From contig NZ_LT907842.1 of the NCBI RefSeq assembly GCF_900215245.1, forward strand, positions 5,146,001 through 5,210,000: a DNA stretch of 64,000 nucleotides, in the 5' to 3' direction. The translations under genes and the position numbers were made by a program. Positions 25,592 through 34,555 of this stretch are shown one piece after another (the first letter of the stretch is position 1; each line of letters opens with the position of its first letter). The notes under the pieces were generated by a model. The model ran no database searches. It worked only from the letters and a program-made list of their open reading frames with translations, and was not told where the DNA came from. The DNA comes from Pseudomonas fluorescens (lineage in GTDB: Bacteria > Pseudomonadota > Gammaproteobacteria > Pseudomonadales > Pseudomonadaceae).

Positions 25592-26467
25592 TCAAGGGTT
25601 ACTCACGCGGTTCAACCACTCGGTAAACAATCGGACCTTGGATAAGCCTTGCTTGTCCGCTGCCACGTCCAGCCAATAACCATACGGGCCGATCACTTCC
25701 ACCGCTGTGATGGGCAATAAACTGCCATTCGCCAGTTCGCGCTCGATCATTTGCCGGTCTATCACGGCCAGGCCGCCGCCCGCCAGGGCGGTGTGTATGA
25801 CTTGGTCCAGGGTGCTAAATTCCAGGCCCTGGCTCGCATCGATGTCGTCTCGGCCCATGGCAGCCAGCCAGTTTTCCCAGACCTTCAAGCGCTTGCCGTC
25901 GTGCAGGATGTGTAGCAATGGGAATCGCTGCAGGTTGGGCGGTTGGCCGTCGCTGAACAGCTCCGGGCTGGCCACGGCGATGTGGCGTTCCATCACCAGC
26001 AATTCGCTGCGGCAATGCGGGTCTGATTCCCGGCCGAAGCGAATTCGGCAGTCGATCTCTGCCAGGCTGTCATGGCTGTTCTGGTGCGTGACGCTGAGGT
26101 TGATAGCCGGATAGCGCTCGCAAAAGCGTCGTAAGTGCGCCGACAGCCAGCGCGTGGCCCAGGTCGGCGGCGCGACGATGCGCAGGCGCTGGCGCAGGTT
26201 GGGTACGCGCACGGCTTGCAGGGCGCGCTCGATATGGTCGAAGGCGTCGCTCAGGTGCGGGGAGAGGGCGAAGCCGGCTTCGGTCAGGGACAGGCCTTGG
26301 GGCGTGCGGATGAAGAGGGCGACGCCGAGGTAGTCTTCCAATTGTTTGATCTGGCGGCTGACGGCGCCTTGGGTGACGTTAAGGCCCACGGCAGCCTGGC
26401 TGAAGCTGCGGTGGCGGGCGACTTCTTCGAAGATGCGCAGCATGTTGAGAGCGGGCAGTTGGCGCAT
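25592..26467 (-). CDS. LysR-family transcriptional regulator (GcvA-like)
   Basis: A 291-residue regulator. The HTH is LNMLRIFEEVARHRSFSQAAVGLNVTQGAVSRQIKQLEDYLG, and the effector domain has RIVAPPTWATRWLSAHLRRF and CRIRFG, the pattern of the GcvA/AmpR branch. It lies downstream of the porin gene in the same direction, separated by a REPIN, so it probably has its own transcript. It may regulate the porin/ABC locus, which also has a LysR gene at its other end. Confidence 0.88.
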   Translation of the reverse strand: MRQLPALNMLRIFEEVARHRSFSQAAVGLNVTQGAVSRQIKQLEDYLGVALFIRTPQGLSLTEAGFALSPHLSDAFDHIERALQAVRVPNLRQRLRIVAPPTWATRWLSAHLRRFCERYPAINLSVTHQNSHDSLAEIDCRIRFGRESDPHCRSELLVMERHIAVASPELFSDGQPPNLQRFPLLHILHDGKRLKVWENWLAAMGRDDIDASQGLEFSTLDQVIHTALAGGGLAVIDRQMIERELANGSLLPITAVEVIGPYGYWLDVAADKQGLSKVRLFTEWLNRVSNP

Positions 26468-26514
26468 GAAAGGACTTCCACACTGGTTGTTTTTATAGTG
26501 CCTGTAGCGGCCTC

Positions 26515-26580
26515 TTCGCGAGCAAGCCCGCTCCCACAGTTGGAATGCATTCCTAATGTGGGAGCGGGCTTGCTCGCGAA
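26515..26580. repeat. REPIN (inverted REP pair)
   Basis: Two perfect 23-base inverted arms (26515-26537 and 26558-26580), sharing the core GGGAGCGGGCTTGCTCGC, are separated by 20 bases. This is the REPIN layout of fluorescens-group pseudomonads. It lies between the LysR and porin genes and could also act as a transcript end for the porin gene. Confidence 0.9.
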
Positions 26581-26603
26581 GGCTTCAGTGGTATCGCCTC
26601 CGA

Positions 26604-27773
26604 TTAGAAGTAGTACCCAATGTTCATATACAGCTGATTCTCCCACTGGTTACTGCCACCCGCGCCCAAACTTTCGGTGTAGCTGCTGCCGCCGATATAC
26701 GGATCGTTCTTGCCAATCAACCACTCTGTCGCGACCCACAACTTGCTCACCGAAAACGACGTGCCGAGGATCACCCGCTGCGAGGTCTTGAACTGACTTT
26801 CGGATTTATCAAACGCACTGTAGTTGGCATACAGCTTTACGCCGCTGACCTGGTCAAACAGGTATTTGCCGCCCACGTCGTAGCTCAAATCCGCCACGTA
26901 CAAGTTGCCTCGGCTGGCCACGTTGAACGTCCCGTCATAACCGCCCAGGGTGACGACGCTATTGGTGCCCGGGTTGCGCGGTGACATTTGCTGGCGCGCC
27001 GCCTGCAATTGCACGCCCCATGGCCCGTTCTTGCCCAGGTAGTGGATTGCCACCGCATTGCGGCGGCCGTCGTCGTTGGTGTCTTTGTTTTCCAGCGTGG
27101 AGGTCAGGCCGGAAAGCCCGACTTCGGATTTCCAGTTGCCCAGCTCCAGGGCCTTGGCCACCCGCACCACCACGGTGTTGCGCTCCTGGTTGTTGCTGCC
27201 GTCGCCCACGTAGCTGTCGGCTTCGGAGATCACGCTGGAGTAGGTCACGCCCTTGCTGGTGCCTTTGCCTTGCCACGCCGGGCGCAGGTAGTAGCCGGCC
27301 TGGATATTCCAGTCGCCGCTTTGCTGGATGTATTTGGCGCCGACCTGTTGCACGTCTTCCAGGCCGATGACGTTGCCCAGGGTCTCGTAGAAGGTGCTGC
27401 CAAAGTAAGGCTGCAAACCAAACGGCACCGTGTTCAAGCCCACTTGCACCTGCTGGTTCGGGTTGAATTTGTAGCCGACCCAGGCGAACTTGGCGAACTG
27501 GATATCGCCGTAGTTCTTGGTGTACTGGTACGGGTAGGAACGCCCGTAGAACCGGTACTGCGCCTCGCCGATCCAAGTGTCGGAGTTGTACTTGGCGCTG
27601 AGGAAGGCCGTGTCGAGGCCGAACTTCTGGATGTCGCGATCCGGGTCATAATCCCAGCGTGCACGCACGGCGCCGCCGAGGTCGAGGTTGTCGGTGACCT
27701 GATAAGCCATGGCCGGTGCCGCAAGGGCGCCGAGCACAGGGACCAGGGCGATGTAACGTAGGGTTGGTCGCAT
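26604..27773 (-). CDS. Outer-membrane porin-like beta-barrel protein
   Basis: A 389-residue exported protein. Residues 1-23 form a Sec signal ending APAMA, and the mature chain shows alternating aromatic/polar beta strands such as WIGEAQYRFYGRSYPYQYTKNYGD and YLFDQVSGVKLYANYSAFDKSE. The chain ends in NIGYYF, with the terminal Phe recognised by the BAM machinery. It probably admits the substrate of the ABC transporter encoded upstream in the same operon. The specific porin family is not certain. Confidence 0.8.
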   Translation of the reverse strand: MRPTLRYIALVPVLGALAAPAMAYQVTDNLDLGGAVRARWDYDPDRDIQKFGLDTAFLSAKYNSDTWIGEAQYRFYGRSYPYQYTKNYGDIQFAKFAWVGYKFNPNQQVQVGLNTVPFGLQPYFGSTFYETLGNVIGLEDVQQVGAKYIQQSGDWNIQAGYYLRPAWQGKGTSKGVTYSSVISEADSYVGDGSNNQERNTVVVRVAKALELGNWKSEVGLSGLTSTLENKDTNDDGRRNAVAIHYLGKNGPWGVQLQAARQQMSPRNPGTNSVVTLGGYDGTFNVASRGNLYVADLSYDVGGKYLFDQVSGVKLYANYSAFDKSESQFKTSQRVILGTSFSVSKLWVATEWLIGKNDPYIGGSSYTESLGAGGSNQWENQLYMNIGYYF

Positions 27774-27858
27774 GGTTTTGCTCTCATTATTGGTTATTTT
27801 TTGGCAACAGCAGCCCGTTGCCGCAGCGAACGCTGCGACGCAGGGAAAGGGTGACAAC

Positions 27859-29496
27859 TCAGTGCGCTGCGGGGCGGATCAATCTCAACGGGGGGCCGGC
27901 AGCCGGTAGTTGCGTCGCGCCCGGCGCAGCGGCCAGCAGGGCCTGGGTGTAGCTGTTTTGTGGCCTGAGCAGTACCTGTTCGGCGGTGCCGTATTCCACC
28001 ACTTCACCCTGGCGCATCACGGCGATGTGGTCGCTGATCTGCGCCGCCACACGCAGGTCGTGAGTGATGAACAGGATGCTCAGGTTCAACTGCTGTTGCA
28101 GGTCGGCGAGCAGCTCCAGCACCTGTTTTTGCACCGACACATCCAGCGCCGAGACACTTTCATCGGCGATCAACACTTCCGGGCGCATGGCCAGCGCACG
28201 GGCGATGCCAATGCGCTGGCGCTGGCCACCGGAGAACTGTCGCGGTTTGCGCTTGAGGGCGTCACGCTTGAGGCCGACCTGTTCGAGCAAATCACCGGCC
28301 TCGGCCCAGGCATCCTTGGCCGACAACCCACGCAATTGTGCGGCGCGGGCGATGATGTCACCGACGCGGTGCCGTGGGTTGAGCGAGCCGTAGGGATCCT
28401 GGAAGATCATCTGGATACGCCGCCGATTGGCCGCCAGGGCCGAGCCGCGCAAGGCCAGAAAATCTGTGTCGCCGACCCACACATGCCCGCTGTCGCTGTC
28501 GACCAGGCGAATGGCCGCTTTAACCAGGGTGCTTTTACCCGAGCCGGACTCGCCGACAATCGCCAGTGTTTTACCGCGTGGCAGGTTCAGCGACACGTTG
28601 CGCAGCGCCGCCACCGAGCTGCCGCCGACGGTGTAGGTCTTGGTCAGGTGTTCGATGCGCAACGCCAACTCGCCATCCGCGCTCGGCGTGTGCAATTCCG
28701 GGTGCAGTGCCGGTACTGCCGCGATCAGCTTGCGGGTGTAGGCATGCGCCGGGGCATTCAGCACTTGGTCGCGCTCACCGATTTCCACCAGGCGGCCGCC
28801 TTCCATGACGGCAATGCGGTCGGCAATGTGCGCCACCACGCCGAAGTCGTGGGTGATGAACAAAATGCCGTGCTGGCCACGCCCACGCAGCTCGCGCACC
28901 AGTTTCAAGACCTGGGCCTGGGTGGTCACGTCGAGGGCCGTGGTGGGCTCGTCGGCGATTAACAAATCGGGGTTCATCGCTAGCGCCATGGCGATCACCA
29001 CGCGCTGGCATTGGCCGCCGGACAGTTGATGGGGAAAGCTGTTGGCAATACGTGGCGGGTCGGGCAACTGGGTGGATTCAAGCAGCGCGAGCATGCGTTC
29101 GCGACGGTCGCGCTGGGGCATTTGCGGGGCATGGATAGCGAAAATTTCTTCGACTTGCTTGCCGATCCGGATCGCCGGGTTCAGCGCCGCCATAGGCTCC
29201 TGGAAAATCATCGCAATGCGGTTGCCGCGCAGTTCGCGCAGGCGTTTTTCGTCCAGGCGGCAGATGTCGTCACCGAGAAAGTCGATCACCCCACCGGCAT
29301 GCCGCAGGCCTTTGGCGTAATCGCCCATGATCGCCGCCGACAGCACCGACTTACCCGAGCCGGATTCACCGATTACGCAAAGAATTTCGCCCTTGCGTAC
29401 CTCCAGGTTGATGCCTTGCACGGCGTGGCTGCGGTCGGCGCCGGCGGGCAGTTCGATCGACAGGTTTTGCACCCGTAATACTGGTTGTGGGTTCAT
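27859..29496 (-). CDS. Fused two-domain ABC transporter ATPase (oligopeptide/nickel type)
   Basis: A 545-residue protein with two nucleotide-binding domains. Domain 1 has GESGSGKSV, LSGGQCQR and LLIADEPTTALD. Domain 2 has GESGSGKST, FSGGQRQR and VLIADESVSALD. AAGGA lies seven bases before the ATG; a TTG two codons earlier is too close to that site. It energises the two permeases upstream. This is the second fused DppD-DppF-type ATPase in the window. Confidence 0.93.
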   Translation of the reverse strand: MNPQPVLRVQNLSIELPAGADRSHAVQGINLEVRKGEILCVIGESGSGKSVLSAAIMGDYAKGLRHAGGVIDFLGDDICRLDEKRLRELRGNRIAMIFQEPMAALNPAIRIGKQVEEIFAIHAPQMPQRDRRERMLALLESTQLPDPPRIANSFPHQLSGGQCQRVVIAMALAMNPDLLIADEPTTALDVTTQAQVLKLVRELRGRGQHGILFITHDFGVVAHIADRIAVMEGGRLVEIGERDQVLNAPAHAYTRKLIAAVPALHPELHTPSADGELALRIEHLTKTYTVGGSSVAALRNVSLNLPRGKTLAIVGESGSGKSTLVKAAIRLVDSDSGHVWVGDTDFLALRGSALAANRRRIQMIFQDPYGSLNPRHRVGDIIARAAQLRGLSAKDAWAEAGDLLEQVGLKRDALKRKPRQFSGGQRQRIGIARALAMRPEVLIADESVSALDVSVQKQVLELLADLQQQLNLSILFITHDLRVAAQISDHIAVMRQGEVVEYGTAEQVLLRPQNSYTQALLAAAPGATQLPAAGPPLRLIRPAAH

Positions 29497-29498
29497 GC

Positions 29499-30335
29499 TC
29501 AATTCCTTGCGCCTTGTTGGGCGTTTTCATCCAGGCCGTCCGCCAGCAGGCTCAAGCCCAGCATCAGGGTGGAAATGGCAATGCATGGGAAGATCACCAG
29601 GTGCGGGAAGGCGATGGCCATGGCGCGGCCATCGTTGATCATGCCGCCCCAGTCGGGGGTCGGTGGCGGCAGGCCAAGGCCGAGAAAGCCCAAGGCGCCG
29701 ATCATGATCGCGGTGTAGCCGATGCGCAGGCAGAAATCGACAATCAGCGGGCCGCCGCAGTTGGGCAGGATTTCCACCAGCATGATCCGCAGCGAACCTT
29801 CGCCCTGAGTGATGGCGCTGAGGACGTAGTCCCGCGAGCGGATGTCGATGGTCAGCGCGCGCATGATGCGGAAAATCGCCGGGGCGCTGGTGAAGGTCAC
29901 CGCAATCAGGATATTCAGCGCCGATGCGCCGAGGGCAATGATAATCACGATGTACAACACCAGCACCGGGAACGACAGCACCGTGTCGGCCACATACGAC
30001 AGCACGGCATCGACCCAGCCGTTGAAGTAACCGGCGCACAGGCCCATGGCAATGCCCACGGCGAACGCAGTGAGCGTGGCCAGGATCGACCAGAACAGCA
30101 CGGTGCGGGTGCCCCAGATCAGCCGCGAGAGAATGTCGCGCCCGATCATGTCGGTACCCAGCAGGAAGCGCTGGCCATTATCGCCGCTGGTCAATGGGGT
30201 CAGCAGTGGGGTAAAGCTTTCCAGCGGATCATGGGGCGCCAGCCACGGCGCAAAGAGCGCGATCACGACCCAGCCGCCCACCAGCAGCAGGCCGAGCAAG
30301 GCCAAGGGATGTTTGAAGGCGTGCAGGCGATTCAT
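29499..30335 (-). CDS. ABC transporter permease, DppC type
   Basis: A 278-residue inner-membrane protein. The N-terminal region has FLLGTDMIGRDILSRLIWGTRT, the EAA loop is SAITQGEGSLRIMLVEILPNCGG, and the tail GALGFLGLGLPPPTPDWGGMI is typical. GGAGG precedes the ATG at 30335. It overlaps the preceding permease by 4 bp and pairs with it to form the pore. Confidence 0.92.
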   Translation of the reverse strand: MNRLHAFKHPLALLGLLLVGGWVVIALFAPWLAPHDPLESFTPLLTPLTSGDNGQRFLLGTDMIGRDILSRLIWGTRTVLFWSILATLTAFAVGIAMGLCAGYFNGWVDAVLSYVADTVLSFPVLVLYIVIIIALGASALNILIAVTFTSAPAIFRIMRALTIDIRSRDYVLSAITQGEGSLRIMLVEILPNCGGPLIVDFCLRIGYTAIMIGALGFLGLGLPPPTPDWGGMINDGRAMAIAFPHLVIFPCIAISTLMLGLSLLADGLDENAQQGARN

Positions 30336-31285
30336 TGGGCACCTCCGCCGAGGCTGCGCAGGGTGATGCGCGGGTTGAGCCAGGTATAAGCCAGGTCTGA
30401 GAAAATCTTGGTGATGCCCACCACGACGGCACTGACCATGGCGCAGGCTTCGATCAGGTACACGTCGTGGTTCAGGGACGCGGTGTACAGCAACGAGCCG
30501 AAGCCCTTGTAGGCAAAGAACACCTCGACCACGATCACGTTGGACAGCAGCCACGGGATGTACAGCATGATCACCGTGATCGGCGCGATCAGCACATTGC
30601 GCAGGGCATGGCGCACGACGATGCGTGCGGTGGAGGCGCCTTTGAGTCGTGCTGTGCGGATATACGGCGACTGCATCACTTCGACCATTGACGCGCGGGT
30701 GATTCGCGCCAGGTAGCCGATGCCGAACAAGCACAACACCATCAGTGGCAATACCAGCTCTATCGCACTGAAACCGTCGCTCATGCTGCTGACACCCGGC
30801 AGCCAGTTGAGCCAGAACACAAAGATTGCCGAGACGAACACCGCACTGGCGAAATCGGGAATCGACGTGGTGACAATCGACAGGAATGACACCAGGCGGT
30901 CGAGCGCGGAGCCCTGGCGGATGCCGGCGAGAATGCCCAGGGTCAATGCCACGGGCACCATCACCAGCAAGGCCAGCCCGGCGAGGGTCAGGGTTTGTGC
31001 CAGGTTGGGCAGCAGCAGCTTGATCACCGACTCACGAAAGTACACCGAGGTGCCCCAGTCGCCGCTGACAAAGTCCTTGAGCCACACCAGGTAGCGCCAC
31101 ACAAACGGTTGGTTGTAGCCATGTTCCACCAGCCACGCCGCCCGCTGATCTGCGGCGGAGTAGGGGCCAAGGACGTTGATGGCCACGTCCTCGATGTTCA
31201 GTTCCAGGGCCAGGAACACGATCAATGACACCGACAGCAGGGTCGCCACCAGCGCCAGTAACTTGCGCAATAGAAAATGAGCCAT
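30332..31285 (-). CDS. ABC transporter permease, DppB type
   Basis: A 317-residue inner-membrane protein with about six hydrophobic segments. The EAA loop is ARLKGASTARIVVRHALRN, followed by NVIVVEVFFAYKGFGSLLYTASL. GGAG lies nine bases before the start. It follows the binding-protein gene by 65 bp. Confidence 0.92.
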   Translation of the reverse strand: MAHFLLRKLLALVATLLSVSLIVFLALELNIEDVAINVLGPYSAADQRAAWLVEHGYNQPFVWRYLVWLKDFVSGDWGTSVYFRESVIKLLLPNLAQTLTLAGLALLVMVPVALTLGILAGIRQGSALDRLVSFLSIVTTSIPDFASAVFVSAIFVFWLNWLPGVSSMSDGFSAIELVLPLMVLCLFGIGYLARITRASMVEVMQSPYIRTARLKGASTARIVVRHALRNVLIAPITVIMLYIPWLLSNVIVVEVFFAYKGFGSLLYTASLNHDVYLIEACAMVSAVVVGITKIFSDLAYTWLNPRITLRSLGGGAQ

Positions 31286-31350
31286 GAGTGCATGCTCCGA
31301 CGAATATTGGGATGCCTGCCCGCGCACGGGCAGGGAGTTCGCGCCTTAGT

Positions 31351-32985
31351 TCAGGCGCTCAGCCACACGCTGCCCATCGGGTAGAAGTCGGAAGGGTGCA
31401 CCTGGAAGCCCTGGACCTTTTTGCTCACGGCGGTGAACTTGTCGCCCCAGAACGGCTGCACGATCACGCAGGCGTCCTGCAGGATCTGCTCGACGCTTTG
31501 CATGGCCACGGCGCGTTGCTTGGGGTCGATGATGCCCATGGCTTTGTCCAGTGCGGCATCGAAGGCCGGGTCGCTGTAGTGGCTTTCATTCCAGGCGCCG
31601 CCGCCGCGGTAGGCCAACTCCAGGGACATCACGCCCAGTGGGCGATGGGCCCAGTACGTGAGGCTGAACGCCGCCTTGTCCCAGATCGGCCAGTATTGGG
31701 CGGCCGGCACCACTTTGAGGTTGATGCGAATCCCGGCTTCCAGGCAGTTCTGTTGCAGGATCTGCGCACAGTCCTGTTCATAGCGGCCCTGGGTGTTGCC
31801 GACGATCAGGTCGATGTCGATGCCATTCGGGAAGCCGGCTTCGGCCAGCAGCTTCTTGGCCATCGCCACGTCGCGGTTGCGTTTGGGCAGTGGGAAGTAT
31901 TCGGGGTGGGAGGGCGCCACATGGTGGTCTTCGCCCAAGGTGCCCATGCCGCGGTAGGCGATCTTGAGCATCTGCGCGTTATCGGCACACAACACCACGG
32001 CCTTGCGGACACGCAGGTCGGTGAACGGCTTTTGATCGCAGGCCATGCGCATCACCACGGTTTGCGCGGATTTGCAGGTGAGCAATTGCGCGCCGGGCAG
32101 GCGCTTGGCGAGGTCCAGCTCGGCCACGGTCACGCGGTACAGCACGTCCACTTGCCCGGCTTGCAAGGCCGCGAGGTGAGTGGACACGTCGGTGCCCATG
32201 TCGATGTAGCGCAGTTCGTCGAGGTTGGCGGGCTTACCCCAGTAATCGGCGCGCTTGGCGAACGTCGCCTGTTTGTTCACCGCAAACGCGACCAGCTTGA
32301 ACGGCCCGGTGGCCAGCGGGTTTTTCGCCCAGTCATCACCGGCTTTGAAGCTGCGGTGCACGATGGCGCAGGTGAACGCGTTGAGCATTTCCGGGATCGC
32401 CAACATCGGCCGCTTGAGCTGCAGGCGGAACTGGTAGTCGCTGACTTTTTCAAAGGCCTTGATGTCCTGGAAGGCGGTGCGGTTGACCGACTTGGAGTCA
32501 GCGGCAATCCAGCGCTCGATGTTGTGCTGCACGTCGTCGACGTTGAAGCTGTCGCCGTTGCTCCACTTCACATCCTGGCGCAGGTTGAAGGTCCAGGTGG
32601 TGAGGTCGTCGGAGGGGCTCCAGCTTTCGGCGAGGTAGGGGTGAGTGATGTTATCGGCGTCGACCCAGGTCAGGTATTCCAGCGAGTTGCGCAGCAGGTT
32701 CGAGGCTTCGATCCAGGTGATCAGCATCGGGTCCTGGATTTCCTGAATCGCACAGGCAAAGCGCAGGCTGCCGCCTTGGCGGGCGGGTGTGGCGTCGGCG
32801 GCCTGGGCGTCGTTGCCGAGCAAGGCCGAGCCGATAAAGCTACTGGCGCTGGCCACGGTAATGCCCAGCAGGGCGGTGGTGCGCAGGAATTGGCGGCGGT
32901 TGATCTCGCCACGTTGGACTTGGGAACACAGGTCATTTACGGCTGGATGCGGCGCGGCGCCGTCCAGGGTAGTCAACTCTTTCAT
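31351..32985 (-). CDS. ABC transporter periplasmic substrate-binding protein (SBP family 5)
   Basis: A 544-residue solute-binding protein. Residues about 29-60 form a twin-arginine-like signal (NRRQFLRTTALLGITVASAS) after a cytoplasmic tail, and the mature part has FNLRQDVKWSNGDSFNVDDVQHNIERW and NPLATGPFKLV. It defines the specificity of the second ABC importer. GGAGA precedes the ATG. The ligand is unknown. Peptide-like, opine-like or betaine-like compounds are all possible given the M24 enzyme and oxygenase in the operon. Confidence 0.9.
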   Translation of the reverse strand: MKELTTLDGAAPHPAVNDLCSQVQRGEINRRQFLRTTALLGITVASASSFIGSALLGNDAQAADATPARQGGSLRFACAIQEIQDPMLITWIEASNLLRNSLEYLTWVDADNITHPYLAESWSPSDDLTTWTFNLRQDVKWSNGDSFNVDDVQHNIERWIAADSKSVNRTAFQDIKAFEKVSDYQFRLQLKRPMLAIPEMLNAFTCAIVHRSFKAGDDWAKNPLATGPFKLVAFAVNKQATFAKRADYWGKPANLDELRYIDMGTDVSTHLAALQAGQVDVLYRVTVAELDLAKRLPGAQLLTCKSAQTVVMRMACDQKPFTDLRVRKAVVLCADNAQMLKIAYRGMGTLGEDHHVAPSHPEYFPLPKRNRDVAMAKKLLAEAGFPNGIDIDLIVGNTQGRYEQDCAQILQQNCLEAGIRINLKVVPAAQYWPIWDKAAFSLTYWAHRPLGVMSLELAYRGGGAWNESHYSDPAFDAALDKAMGIIDPKQRAVAMQSVEQILQDACVIVQPFWGDKFTAVSKKVQGFQVHPSDFYPMGSVWLSA

Positions 32986-33278
32986 AAGCCTCTCCGGTAC
33001 TTGCGAATATGCGTTTTTGTTGAACCGCAAGGGTCAATGGCAAGCGCCGCCAAGGCGCAGCACGGACCGCTGTGAAACCGGCAGGAGAACAAGGCGCAAC
33101 GAAGTCAGGAGGTGGGCATTGGGACAGGACATAGGGCAACTCTCATGTTGTTTTTATTAGAGATGCCCGCAGTTTTGTCATTTGCGCAAAGATCGACAAA
33201 CGACAAATTCTGCGATGTAACGTTCTATAAATGCATGTTACTGGTCCTGCCCAGGCCCACCTGTCGCGCTAGACGCGT
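32986..33278 (-). promoter_or_regulatory. Intergenic region upstream of the second ABC operon
   Basis: This 293 bp gap is large for an operon and may hold an extra promoter for the transporter genes. It contains the perfect palindrome TTTGCGCAAA (33181-33190), partly framed by TTTGTC (33174-33179) and GACAAA (33195-33200). Read leftward, TTTGTCG is repeated in tandem. This is a plausible operator; the regulator is unknown. Confidence 0.4.
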
Positions 33279-34505
33279 TCAGCGCGGCAACAGGCGTGGG
33301 TCGAACGGATAATCGGAGAGCAACTCGATGCCGTGTTCGTGGATGTAGATCTGTTCTTCGAGCTTCACGCCTTCGCCGCCGTCGTCGTGGCCGATGTAGC
33401 TTTCCACACAGATGGTCATGCCGGCCTCGAACACACCGTCGTAACCCAGCGCGTCAATGTCTTCGCGGTGCACCACGTAAGGGTACTCGCCGGTCATGCC
33501 AACCCCGTGCACCAGGGCGAAGTAGCGGTTGTTTTTGTAATGCTCGGGAATCTTCCAGGCCATCTCGGCGTATTCCTTGAAGCTGCGTCCGGCCTTGAGC
33601 ATTTCCACGTTGGTTTGCACTTGCTCATAGGCGAGTTTGTACAACTCTTGCTGCTTGGCGGTGGCGGCCTGGTCGCCGCACAGGAAGGTCCGCGAAAAGT
33701 CCGCGTAGTAGCCGAAGCGGCCGACCACGTCGGTATCCAGTGCCACCAGATCACCGGCTTCGATCGGCCGCGTGCTGCATTCCTGGAACCAGGGGTTGGT
33801 GCGTGGCCCGGAGGAGAGCAGGCGGGTCTCGACGTAGTCGCCGTCGGTGGCGATCACATGCTGGTGCAGGTGCGACCACAACTGGTTCTCGGTGATGCCG
33901 GGTGTCAGCTTGCTTTCCATCAACCGCACTCCGGCCTCCGTCGCACGCAGGCTGGCGCGGATCATCTTCAGCTCGTTGGGCACCTTGATGCAGCGCGCAC
34001 GCTCCAACGGTTCCTGGGCGTCAAACACCTGGTAGCCGAGCTTTTGCAATTCGAAGGCCGCCGCCGAGGTGGCGCTTTCAATCGCGATGCGTTTACCGCC
34101 ACCGCACTTGCGCACCAACTCGTCAATTTCGGCGGCCCAGTCGGCGGTGACGTTGCCGAGAAAACTTTCACAGAAGTAATAGGAGATCGCCTTGGCCGGG
34201 CGCACTTCATCCACGGTATTGAGGGTTTCGGCCAGGTGCAGGCAGCCACCGAACTCGAAGATCACCACCGGGCCTTCCGCCGGGATAAAAGCATAGCGCG
34301 CCGGGTTACGCGCTGAGTACACCTGCATATTGCGTGAGCCGGTGGCGTAGCGCATGTGGGTCGGGTCGAACAGCACACAGGCGGCGTAGTCGCGTTTTTT
34401 CAGTTCGTTGCGCACCCGTTGCAGGCGGTCCAGCTGGATCTGCTGGATTTCGTCATAGGTGGGCTCACAGTCGGTGGGGTTGCGGTTCGGGCCAGACAGA
34501 CTCAT
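33279..34505 (-). CDS. M24-family metalloenzyme, DddP-like
   Basis: A 408-residue protein of the creatinase/aminopeptidase P fold. The putative metal ligands are D259, D269, H333, E368 and E383. Their spacing (10, 64, 35, 15) equals that which I recall for the DMSP lyase DddP (D297, D307, H371, E406, E421). The surrounding ETRLLSSGPRTNPWFQECS also looks DddP-like. The residue equivalent to the proposed catalytic base D377 is G339 (HGVGMTGEYP). It may thus be a hydrolase such as a peptidase or ectoine-hydrolase-like enzyme rather than a lyase. AGGA precedes the start. It follows the oxygenase gene by 50 bp. Confidence 0.82.
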   Translation of the reverse strand: MSLSGPNRNPTDCEPTYDEIQQIQLDRLQRVRNELKKRDYAACVLFDPTHMRYATGSRNMQVYSARNPARYAFIPAEGPVVIFEFGGCLHLAETLNTVDEVRPAKAISYYFCESFLGNVTADWAAEIDELVRKCGGGKRIAIESATSAAAFELQKLGYQVFDAQEPLERARCIKVPNELKMIRASLRATEAGVRLMESKLTPGITENQLWSHLHQHVIATDGDYVETRLLSSGPRTNPWFQECSTRPIEAGDLVALDTDVVGRFGYYADFSRTFLCGDQAATAKQQELYKLAYEQVQTNVEMLKAGRSFKEYAEMAWKIPEHYKNNRYFALVHGVGMTGEYPYVVHREDIDALGYDGVFEAGMTICVESYIGHDDGGEGVKLEEQIYIHEHGIELLSDYPFDPRLLPR

Positions 34506-34555
34506 GGAGTGTTCCTCGCAGGGCAAATACGGTTTTATGGGTTTTTAGGGGTGAA

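Noticed and set aside
31288..33075. Rightward 595-codon frame antisense to the binding-protein gene
   Set aside because: Shadow of a well-supported family 5 binding protein with a Tat-like signal.
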